Positions 8,698 to 15,978 of a DNA stretch of 64,000 nt are shown here, in pieces. The stretch is from Sva-25 sp037385685. Its GTDB lineage: Bacteria > Pseudomonadota > Gammaproteobacteria > Chromatiales > Chromatiaceae. Location of the stretch: positions 6,816 through 70,815 of the forward strand of contig JARRMW010000005.1 in assembly GCA_037385685.1 (NCBI GenBank). The letters run 5' to 3'. A program made the position numbers and the translations under genes. The notes below the pieces were generated by a model. The model saw only the letters and a program-made list of their open reading frames with translations. It made no database searches and was not told the DNA's origin. How positions within the stretch are numbered: position 1 is the stretch's first letter; each line of letters starts with the position of its first letter.

Positions 8698-10023
8698 TCA
8701 GTTGCCTGAGGCTGTGACCCTGTATGCCCCGGATGATTCCCGCTGCAGGCTTTTCAGGGCATCGAACTCTTTCATGAGCTGTTCATAGCGTTTTCGCGAC
8801 AGCGTGACATGCAGTTCCAGGCTGCCATCATCCCTGCAGCCCTCCTCTTCGACATGCCCCTCGCGGTAGAGCGCTGCACGCAGGGCGCCCTGGCCGGGTG
8901 AGAGCACGAGGTGCCCGCTGACCTGGTCCGCACCGACGAGTTCCTCGAGTACCTCCTGCAGCAGATCGAGCCCTGTCCCCTTCATGGCTGAAAGCCACAC
9001 GCGGACTGGCTTGCCTTCTCCGTCACGCTCGACATGCGGTTCGACACCGTCGAGCTGATCGATCTTGTTGTACACCTCGAGGAGTGGTACCTCGTCAGCA
9101 CCGATCTCCTCCAGAACGCCGCGCACTTCGGCAACCTGTCCGGCCATACCGGGGCTCGAGGCATCGATGACATGCAGCAGCAGGCTTGCATCGATGGACT
9201 CCTGCAAGGTCGACCGGAAGGCGGCAACCAGCTCGTGCGGCAGGCGCGAGATGAAGCCGACCGTGTCTGCCAGAACTACGCTGGTATTTCCCGGCAGCAC
9301 CAGCTGGCGCAATGTCGGGTCGAGCGTCGCAAAGAGCTGGTCTTTAGCATAGACATGCGACTCGGTCAGCCGGTTGAAAAGCGTGGACTTTCCGGCGTTC
9401 GTGTAGCCAACAAGCGAGATTGTTGGCACTTCGGCCCGCCGGCGTGCCTTGCGCCCGAGTTCCCGGCGCGCATCGACCTTCCCAAGCCGTTTGCGGATGC
9501 GCGCGATGCGATGACCGATGAGGCGGCGGTCTGTCTCGAGCTGTGTCTCGCCCGGTCCGCGCAACCCGATGCCCCCTTTTTGGCGTTCGAGGTGGGTCCA
9601 GCCGCGCACAAGGCGCGTCGAGAGATGGCGCAGCTGGGCAAGCTCGACCTGTAACTTGCCCTCATGGGACTGCGCGCGCTGCGCAAAAATATCGAGGATC
9701 AGCCCTGTCCTGTCGAGTACACGGCATGACAGCGCCCGTTCGATGTTGCGTTCCTGTCCGGGAGAGAGCTCATGGTCGAAGATGACGAGTTCGCCCGATT
9801 CCGCCTCGAGAATCTCGCGAATCTCGTCGAGCTTGCCACTGCCGACGAAACTTTTCGGATCGGGTTGCGAGCGGCTGGCCGTGACAATGGCAACGGGCTC
9901 TGCACCGGCTGATTTGGCCAGTTCAGAAAATTCGGCAATCTCGCCCTCTTCCGGGCGGGATTCGAAAGCAACATGCACCAGCACTGCACGCTCACCGCCA
10001 CTCGGGCGCTCAAATAACTCCAC
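8698..10023 (-). CDS. hflX: ribosome-associated GTPase HflX
   Basis: HflX is a GTPase that splits stalled or stressed 70S ribosomes. The 441-aa protein has the N-terminal HflX nucleotide-binding domain (FVGSGKLDEIRE, DHELSPGQERN) and a basic helical linker with the family motif GPGETQLETDRR. The G domain carries Walker A GYTNAGKSTLFN, DTVGFI and NKID. A short C-terminal domain follows. It keeps the conserved order hfq-hflX-hflK-hflC. No relation to FtsH modulation is required despite the shared name. Confidence 0.96.
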   Translation of the reverse strand: MELFERPSGGERAVLVHVAFESRPEEGEIAEFSELAKSAGAEPVAIVTASRSQPDPKSFVGSGKLDEIREILEAESGELVIFDHELSPGQERNIERALSCRVLDRTGLILDIFAQRAQSHEGKLQVELAQLRHLSTRLVRGWTHLERQKGGIGLRGPGETQLETDRRLIGHRIARIRKRLGKVDARRELGRKARRRAEVPTISLVGYTNAGKSTLFNRLTESHVYAKDQLFATLDPTLRQLVLPGNTSVVLADTVGFISRLPHELVAAFRSTLQESIDASLLLHVIDASSPGMAGQVAEVRGVLEEIGADEVPLLEVYNKIDQLDGVEPHVERDGEGKPVRVWLSAMKGTGLDLLQEVLEELVGADQVSGHLVLSPGQGALRAALYREGHVEEEGCRDDGSLELHVTLSRKRYEQLMKEFDALKSLQRESSGAYRVTASGN

Positions 10024-10108
10024 GGATTGCCTTCAGCCTGCGCGTGCCCTGTCTGGTGGGATGTCTGACACGGCAGACGCCTTCATCACGCTGCCGGGTA
10101 AGGAGATA

Positions 10109-10366
10109 TCAGAAATTTCCGGGATCCTGCTTGCCGCTGTTGTCATCTGGAGAGGCAATGCGAACATTTCTGGAGGGCACGATGGTCGAGATCGCATGCT
10201 TGTAGACCATCTGGCTCACGGCATTTTTCAGCAGAACCACAAACTGGTCGAATGACTCGACCTGGCCCTGCAGCTTGATACCGTTGACAAGGTAGATTGA
10301 AACAGGTACCCGCTCTTTCCTGAGCGCATTGAGGAAAGGATCTTGTAGATTTTGCCCTTTTGACAT
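10109..10366 (-). CDS. hfq: RNA chaperone Hfq
   Basis: Hfq is the hexameric Sm-like chaperone that pairs small RNAs with mRNAs. The 85-aa product begins MSKGQNLQDPFLNALRKERV, with the proximal-face residues Q8, F42 and the YKHAIS Sm2 motif (Y55-K56-H57) intact. The rim arginines RKER are present. The C-terminal tail is short (about 16 residues after the Sm core, ending in DDNSGKQDPGNF), acidic and disordered-looking. It lies between miaA and hflX, as in most gammaproteobacteria. Confidence 0.97.
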   Translation of the reverse strand: MSKGQNLQDPFLNALRKERVPVSIYLVNGIKLQGQVESFDQFVVLLKNAVSQMVYKHAISTIVPSRNVRIASPDDNSGKQDPGNF

Positions 10367-10499
10367 GGTGTTCTCCGACTGATTTATTGTTTGTAAGTGT
10401 CGCTGCGGTCACTGTTTCCGCGACGTCCGCAGGTTTCCCTGCTTGAGGCAGGGCGCATGCCAGCGAATATTTACCGCGGCATCGGGACCTGCAAGTGTC

Positions 10500-11444
10500 C
10501 TAATTTAGCATAGGTTCAATGATCTGACCGGCATCTTTACCATTTTGTTTCAACCAGATAGCATTTTTTTCACGCCGCAGCCAGGTCATCTGGCGTTTGG
10601 CGAGCTGGCGCGTGGCAGTGATTCCAGTGCTGACCATCTCTTCGTACTTCAGGTCGCCGCGAATGTAGGCGAGCATCTGGCGGTAACCGACACTGCGCAT
10701 GGAAGGAAGATCGGGTGTAAGGGCGTATTTTTCAAGCAGTTCACGAACTTCCTGTTCGAAACCAAGCTCGAGCATGCGTTCAAAGCGCAGTGCGATGCGC
10801 TCACGCAGCTCTTCCCGGCTCCAGGGTGACTGCACCAGCTTGATGGGGCGGTATGGCAGCGTCGATTCCGTTCGTTCCTGCTGCAGTTCGGTCATCGACT
10901 TGCCGGTCACCGCATGCACCTCGAGCGCACGCTGGATACGCTGCGGGTCGTTCGGATGAATGCGTCTGGCCGCTGCCGGATCGACGGCCGCGAGACGCGC
11001 GTGCATCGCCTGCCAGCCGATCTGCTGTGCCTCGTCGAGCAGCTGCTGCCGGATTGCTTCATCCGCCTGCGGCAGGTTCGAGAGCCCCTGCTCCAGCGCG
11101 CGGAAATAGAGCATGGTTCCGCCGGCCAGCAAGGGGATGCGCCCGGCTGCGGTGATGTCGGCCATTTCGCGCAGGGCGTCCGCGCGAAATCGTGCAGCGG
11201 AATAGGCCTCGGTCGGCGCGACGATATCGATCAGGCGGTGCGGCGCTTGCGCGAGTTCCTCGGCAGAAGGCTTGGCGGTACCGATATTCATGTCACGGTA
11301 GACAAGTGCGGAATCGACGCTAATGACGTCGACAGGCAACTGCCGGGCGAGTTCGATGGCGAGATCCGTCTTGCCCGAGGCCGTCGGCCCCATGATGAAA
11401 ATGGCCGGTGGCAGCGGCTCCTCTATTGACCGCGACTGAACCAT
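10500..11444 (-). CDS. miaA: tRNA dimethylallyltransferase
   Basis: MiaA adds an isopentenyl group to A37 of tRNAs that read UNN codons, improving decoding. The 314-aa protein has the P-loop GPTASGKT (residues 19-26), the conserved DSALVYRDMNIGTAKP and GGTMLYFRALEQGL, and the C-terminal SVGYRQ and RQLAKRQMTWLR motifs. Its ATG lies 22 nt inside the mutL reading frame, which implies translational coupling. A 133-nt gap separates it from hfq, which probably also has its own promoters, as in E. coli. Confidence 0.96.
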   Translation of the reverse strand: MVQSRSIEEPLPPAIFIMGPTASGKTDLAIELARQLPVDVISVDSALVYRDMNIGTAKPSAEELAQAPHRLIDIVAPTEAYSAARFRADALREMADITAAGRIPLLAGGTMLYFRALEQGLSNLPQADEAIRQQLLDEAQQIGWQAMHARLAAVDPAAARRIHPNDPQRIQRALEVHAVTGKSMTELQQERTESTLPYRPIKLVQSPWSREELRERIALRFERMLELGFEQEVRELLEKYALTPDLPSMRSVGYRQMLAYIRGDLKYEEMVSTGITATRQLAKRQMTWLRREKNAIWLKQNGKDAGQIIEPMLN

Positions 11445-13237
11445 TTGTCCATGTCACCAAGCGACCAGACCATCCAGGTGGGACGGCCGTGGTTACACTG
11501 GTCGCTGCGCTCTGTGCGTTCCATGTCACGCAGCAGGCCATTCATTTCGTCGAGGGTCAGCTTGCGGTTGGCACGCACCGATCCGTGGCAGGCCATGGTC
11601 GAGAGGATCGCATTGATGTCGTCGCTGATACGGTTGCTGTTGCCATACATGGCGAAATCCGAGAGCAGATCGCGCAGCAGGCGCTCCGCATCTGCACCCT
11701 GCAGGTAGACAGGCATCGAACGCACGACAAGCGTGGACTCGCCCAGCCGGTCAATCTCCATACCAAGCCTGCCAAACCAGTCTCGCTGCTCGTCGGCCAG
11801 CTCTGCCTCGCGCGGGCTGACCTGCACCGAGACCGGAACCAGCAGAGGCTGGGACCTGAGCCGGTCATCCTGCAGCGCCGTTTTCATGCGCTCGTAGGTG
11901 ATGCGCTCGTGTGCAGCATGCATATCGACGACCACAAGCCCGTCGGCATTCTGCGCCAGTATGTAGACCCCGTGAAGCTGTCCCAGCGCGAAGCCGAGTG
12001 GCGGCATCTCGCTCTGCACGCTCTCTTCGCCTGTCGAACCGGGTTCCGGTTCTGTCCGCAGCGGGGCTGGTTGCTGCATCCTGAAGGCGGTTTGCCAGGC
12101 GGATGGGCGTTCCCTGACGCCGAGACCCAGCGAACTCTGCAGTGCTGACGGTTGACGAAGCTGCGAAGCAGCTTGTGCGGCCTGCGGTTCGAGTTGCGGC
12201 ACGCCGGCACTCTCACGCGGACGCGTCTCTGCCAGTACCTGGTGCAGCGTGCGGAAAATAAAATCATGTACCAGCCTGCCCTCGCGAAACCGCACCTCGT
12301 GCTTGGTCGGATGCACGTTGACATCCACCATCACCGGATCGAGTTCGAGATAGATAAGATAGGCAGGTTGCCGCCCGTGGTAGAGCACATCCTGGTAGGC
12401 CTGGCGCACGGCATGGGTGACCAGCTTGTCTCTCACCATGCGCCCGTTGACAAAGAAGTGCTGCATGTCCGCCTGGCTGCGAGAAAAGGAAGGCAGCCCG
12501 ACCCAGCCCCAGAGCCTCAGCCCGGCCGCTTGCTGCTCGAACGCCAGGCTGTTGTCGACGAAGCCTTCCCCGAGCACGCGCGCAATGCGCTGCATGCGCC
12601 CCGTCTCGTTATCCGCCGTGTTGAGCTGCAAAACAGGCCGCTGGTTGTGCGCAAGGGTGAATGCGACATCGTAGCGCGCCAGTGCTATGCGCCGGACCAG
12701 CTGCTCGATGTGGCCAAACTCTGTCTTCTCGGTTTTCAGGAACTTGCGCCGTGCGGGGGTGTTGTAGAAGAGATCGCGGACATCGACCGTGGTCCCTTGC
12801 GGATGCGCGGCCGGTTTGAGTTCACCGTCCGGCGTGATCGCGTAACCCTGCCCTGCGCCGGCCGAGGTTGACGTCAGCGTGAGACGTGAAACCGAGCCGA
12901 TGCTCGGCAAAGCCTCCCCGCGAAAACCCATACTTGCGATGCGCTCGAGCTCCTCGAGGCTTTGCAGCTTGCTCGTGGCATGGCGCGAGAGCGCCAGCGC
13001 GAGGTCATCGGGATGGATACCACTGCCGTCGTCACGTACCTGGATGCGCTTGACGCCTCCCTGCTCGACCAGGATCTCGATACGGCGTGCACCGGCATCG
13101 AGACTGTTCTCGGCCAGCTCCTTGATCACGGAGGCCGGACGCTCCACGACCTCGCCGGCAGCAATCTGGTTGACGAGGACCGTTGGTAGCGCACCAATAC
13201 GACGCGGTTCTGGAGAGGAAGCAATCTCGGCAGTCAT
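11423..13237 (-). CDS. mutL: DNA mismatch repair protein MutL (endonuclease-motif type)
   Basis: MutL is the GHKL-ATPase matchmaker of mismatch repair. The 604-aa protein has the N-terminal ATPase motifs: ENSLDAGA, DDGSGIHPDD and GFRGEALPSI. A low-complexity Gln/Ser/Pro linker spans about residues 340-410, followed by a C-terminal dimerisation domain. Near residue 435 is DMHAAHERITYE, which fits the DQHA(X)2E(X)4E endonuclease signature with Q replaced by M. CNHGRPT near the C-terminus resembles the zinc-binding CPHGRP motif. E. coli-type MutL lacks these, so this one probably nicks DNA itself. No mutH lies in the window. Confidence 0.95.
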   Translation of the reverse strand: MTAEIASSPEPRRIGALPTVLVNQIAAGEVVERPASVIKELAENSLDAGARRIEILVEQGGVKRIQVRDDGSGIHPDDLALALSRHATSKLQSLEELERIASMGFRGEALPSIGSVSRLTLTSTSAGAGQGYAITPDGELKPAAHPQGTTVDVRDLFYNTPARRKFLKTEKTEFGHIEQLVRRIALARYDVAFTLAHNQRPVLQLNTADNETGRMQRIARVLGEGFVDNSLAFEQQAAGLRLWGWVGLPSFSRSQADMQHFFVNGRMVRDKLVTHAVRQAYQDVLYHGRQPAYLIYLELDPVMVDVNVHPTKHEVRFREGRLVHDFIFRTLHQVLAETRPRESAGVPQLEPQAAQAASQLRQPSALQSSLGLGVRERPSAWQTAFRMQQPAPLRTEPEPGSTGEESVQSEMPPLGFALGQLHGVYILAQNADGLVVVDMHAAHERITYERMKTALQDDRLRSQPLLVPVSVQVSPREAELADEQRDWFGRLGMEIDRLGESTLVVRSMPVYLQGADAERLLRDLLSDFAMYGNSNRISDDINAILSTMACHGSVRANRKLTLDEMNGLLRDMERTERSDQCNHGRPTWMVWSLGDMDKWFSRGQ

Positions 13238-13289
13238 GCCGGCATTGTGCCAGCTCGACCGGATTAACGAAACGGCGAGAGGACGAGCG

Positions 13290-14666
13290 TCAGCTCTTGC
13301 CCGGGATTTTCAGCACCTGGCCGACTCGGATCAGGTTGGATTCCAGACTGTTGAGATTCTTCAGCTGTGCGAGACTGACCCGGTGTTTGGTTGCAATGGC
13401 GGAGAGTGTGTCTCCCGGAGCAATGACATACTGGCCTGCCGGCTGCACCTTGTCGCGTGATGCCAGCCAGGTTCCGGGGGGTGGCGAATTGTTGAAATAG
13501 GTGCGGATCCCCGTGAGGACGGCTTTTGCAATACGCTGCTGGTGTTTCGGGTCACGCAGTTTTTGCTCCTCCTCCGGATTCGAGATGAACGCTGTTTCGA
13601 CGAGCATTGACGGGATATCCGGAGACTTGAGCACCATGAAGCGGGCTTTCTGGACATTGCGTGAATGCATTTTCCCGATCCGGCCGAGATTTCTCGCCGT
13701 CTGTTGGGCCACCTCGTGACTGACCTGCATGGTAGCGGCCTGGCTGAGGTCGAGCAGTACGGAAGCCAGCACGTTGTCCTTGTCATCGAGGCTCACGCCG
13801 CCGACAAGGTCGGCCTGGTTCTCGCTGTTGGCCAGCCAGCGTGCGGCCTCACTCGAGGCGCCCTTGTGGGAAAGCACGAACACCGACGAGCCGCGCGCAC
13901 GCTTGTCACGGAAAGCATCGGCATGGATAGAGACAAAGAAGTCCGCGCGATGCTTGCGCGCTATCTGCATGCGCTTGCGCAGCGGGATGTAATAGTCACC
14001 CGTGCGCACGAGAACCCCCTTCATGCCGGGCTCTGCATCGACGAGCGCCTTGAGTTTTTTCGCAATCTGCAGCACGACCTTCTTCTCATAGGTGCCGCGG
14101 TAGCCGACAGCCCCGCTGTCCTCACCGCCATGGCCGGCATCGATGGCAATCACGATATCCCTGCCACGCACATCCTCCAGTGTCAGTATCGGCTTGTCGG
14201 ACTTGTCTGGTACGGGTTTGCTGGTGGAGGGCGCGGAGACCACGGCTGGCGCAGGAGTATCGGCGGCCTCTGTATCATCCGGCGAGCTGGCATAGAGATC
14301 GAGAACCAGGCGGTGTCCGTAGGGGCCGTTGGGATCGAGCTGGAAGCTCTTGAGCTTGACATCGCTGCGCAAGCCGATCGACACCAGCACGTCCCCGTCG
14401 CGCGCGTCGCTTCGTATCGACTCAATGATTTTGTGCGACTTGAATTGTGGCATTTCGGCCTTCAGCGCACTCTGCTTCATGCGCAGGGAGACATGGTTCA
14501 TGCCTTCGAAATCCATCACCTCGTATTCGACCGTGTTTGACATGTCGAACACCAGGCGCGTCCGGTCCGGGGCCGTCCAGCTGCGTACACCACTGATCTC
14601 GGCATCCGCAGTCACTTCAGCAGCCAGGAAAAGAAGGAGCAGCAATGCAAGCAAGCACTTTTTCAT
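13290..14666 (-). CDS. amiC: N-acetylmuramoyl-L-alanine amidase (AMIN - Amidase_3 - LysM)
   Basis: A periplasmic zinc amidase that cleaves peptide stems from glycan during daughter-cell separation. The 458-aa product has a signal peptide (KKCLLALLLLLFLAAEVTA), then an AMIN septal-targeting domain (about 24-125) and a Ser/Pro/Asp linker. The Amidase_3 domain (about 170-395) carries the zinc motif IDAGHGGEDSGAVG, SIHADAF and ETAFISN. A C-terminal LysM domain (YVIAPGDTLSAIATKH onward) follows. It sits where amiB/amiC sits in this operon; tsaE, usually upstream, is absent. Named amiC by convention; amiB would be equally valid. Confidence 0.93.
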   Translation of the reverse strand: MKKCLLALLLLLFLAAEVTADAEISGVRSWTAPDRTRLVFDMSNTVEYEVMDFEGMNHVSLRMKQSALKAEMPQFKSHKIIESIRSDARDGDVLVSIGLRSDVKLKSFQLDPNGPYGHRLVLDLYASSPDDTEAADTPAPAVVSAPSTSKPVPDKSDKPILTLEDVRGRDIVIAIDAGHGGEDSGAVGYRGTYEKKVVLQIAKKLKALVDAEPGMKGVLVRTGDYYIPLRKRMQIARKHRADFFVSIHADAFRDKRARGSSVFVLSHKGASSEAARWLANSENQADLVGGVSLDDKDNVLASVLLDLSQAATMQVSHEVAQQTARNLGRIGKMHSRNVQKARFMVLKSPDIPSMLVETAFISNPEEEQKLRDPKHQQRIAKAVLTGIRTYFNNSPPPGTWLASRDKVQPAGQYVIAPGDTLSAIATKHRVSLAQLKNLNSLESNLIRVGQVLKIPGKS

Positions 14667-14732
14667 TGTTTTGCCCGTGCAAAAAATACAGCCTGAGAGA
14701 AATATTCTTATTTATTCAGTATATAGGATATA

Positions 14733-14768
14733 TTTCTAGTGTCTACTTTAGAATTGTCAAGTGACAAT
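14733..14768 (-). promoter_or_regulatory. amiC operon promoter with palindrome over the -35 box
   Basis: On the minus strand a consensus TTGACA (14755-14760) is followed after 16 bp by TAGAAA (14733-14738), in an AT-rich stretch upstream of amiC. The -35 is embedded in a perfect inverted repeat ATTGTCA-AG-TGACAAT (14753-14768), which could be a repressor or activator site. No other candidate promoter for this long operon is as good. Confidence 0.55.
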
Positions 14769-14860
14769 TTTGTGCCAAGTTGCTGATTATGCACTACTGC
14801 TTGCCAACAGGTCATTTCAACCACAGGATAATGAACTAACGATTTGATTCAATTCAATAA

Positions 14861-14887
14861 AAAAGGCACGCCGCTGGCGTGCCTTTT
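14861..14887. terminator. bidirectional terminator between the hemerythrin-like gene and amiC leader
   Basis: A perfect 12-bp stem (AAAAGGCACGCC / GGCGTGCCTTTT) with a 3-nt loop is flanked by A-rich and T-rich runs on the two sides, so it can stop transcription in either direction. It lies 23 nt beyond the stop of the leftward gene at 14911, which is its most likely client. Confidence 0.85.
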
Positions 14888-14910
14888 CAAAATAGCTTGT
14901 CTGTCGGGCT

Positions 14911-15360
14911 TCAGGCGACCAGCAGTTCACGCTCTCCGGTGACCTCGCGAACCATCGGGAAGAGCTTCTCGCTTTCGCTCTGAATCCTGTCGAGCACGAG
15001 ATTGAACATCTCCTCGGTCTCTTCTGCGAACGCGTCGTAATCGCCGATGCGCAACTCCTTGCCACGCTTGCTGCACCACTTTTTCAGGTAGGTCGAGAAA
15101 ACCCGCTTGATCTCGTTTTCACCAGACATGAAATTGGCAGCCATGTTCCGTGCTTTGGGGTCGCTCTGGTTCAGCAACTTGCGATAGACATGCTTGTTCT
15201 GGAGCTCGAGATGCTCCTTGACGCGATCAACGAAGTCGAAAAAGAGATCACAGGTGACCTGGGCATCGCAGAGTCCGCGATCAGCCAGCAGAACGTTGAG
15301 TACGTTCGACAGCTCGGTAATCCGGTCGTTTTGTCTGTTCAGCTCTTCGTATGTCAACAT
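14911..15360 (-). CDS. hemerythrin-like (HHE-type) small helical protein, tentative
   Basis: The 149-aa protein appears entirely helical and starts MLTYEELNRQNDRITELSNV. A segment around residues 45-60 (DRVKEHLELQNKHVYRKLL) with spaced His and Glu resembles hemerythrin HHE domains. The number of histidines is low for a full di-iron site, so it may be a degenerate member. There is no signal peptide or membrane span. The gene is monocistronic, with its own terminator. The assignment rests on overall pattern recognition; another helical-bundle regulator family is possible. Confidence 0.5.
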   Translation of the reverse strand: MLTYEELNRQNDRITELSNVLNVLLADRGLCDAQVTCDLFFDFVDRVKEHLELQNKHVYRKLLNQSDPKARNMAANFMSGENEIKRVFSTYLKKWCSKRGKELRIGDYDAFAEETEEMFNLVLDRIQSESEKLFPMVREVTGERELLVA

Positions 15361-15695
15361 GATGGTACTCCTTGGGATGGTAATGACGAATTGCGCTTCC
15401 CTTTCTACCTTCTACATAATGAATGCGAGTTGTTTTTGTTGCAGCCTGTTAATCGGCTGTTGTGATTGTCTCGCTTCTTTTCCGCATTCTACACACTGGC
15501 AAAAATCATTGTAAATGCCTGTTTGAACATTAGTTTTTTATGATATTGCCAGATACTCCAACTCCCAGCTCACCCCCTCGCTGTTCGCAAAACCGCATCA
15601 TCCCGGAGCGGGCCGGTACTAGGGTGGTCTCCGGCTACGCAGCCGGAGCGCTTTCCGTTACACTGTCGGCCACCAGCAATTGACACCATACTGCA
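15361..15695. other. intergenic region between divergent hemerythrin-like and cupin genes
   Basis: 335 bp without a credible gene. The left part is AT-rich and would hold the promoter of the leftward gene. A perfect 8-bp hairpin (CTCCGGCT-ACGC-AGCCGGAG, 15629-15648) lies upstream of the cupin gene, without a T-tract. It could be a leader structure for the cupin-mutS transcript. I see no riboswitch or small RNA I can name. Confidence 0.5.
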
Positions 15696-15977
15696 ATGTC
15701 CCCAGAGCCGATTTATTGCGAACACAAACCCTCGCCGGCCAAGCTCGATGTCCTCGGCGCCTATGACTGGCCGATCTGGAAGAAAGAGGTTTCAACCTTT
15801 CCCTGGACCTACGCCGACCAGGAGACCTGCTACATTCTCAAGGGTCGCTTCATCGTGACGCCCGACGGCGGTCAGCCGCAGGAGTTCAGACGCGGAGACC
15901 TGATCACTTTCCCGAAGGGGATGTCCTGCACCTGGGAGATTCTCGAGGACGTCGAAAAGCACTACACCCTCGGCTGA
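15696..15977 (+). CDS. cupin-domain protein (DUF861-like)
   Basis: A compact 93-aa single-domain cupin. The sequence WKKEVSTFPWTYADQETCY, then LKGRFIVTPDGG and RRGDLITFPKGMSCTWEI, gives the two cupin motifs and matches the small DUF861 family related to ureidoglycine aminohydrolase. The usual metal-binding His of motif 1 is weak here (Asp/Gln/Glu instead), so catalysis is uncertain. It ends one base before the mutS ATG and is probably co-transcribed with it. The substrate is unknown. Confidence 0.8.
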   Translation: MSPEPIYCEHKPSPAKLDVLGAYDWPIWKKEVSTFPWTYADQETCYILKGRFIVTPDGGQPQEFRRGDLITFPKGMSCTWEILEDVEKHYTLG

Positions 15978-15978
15978 G

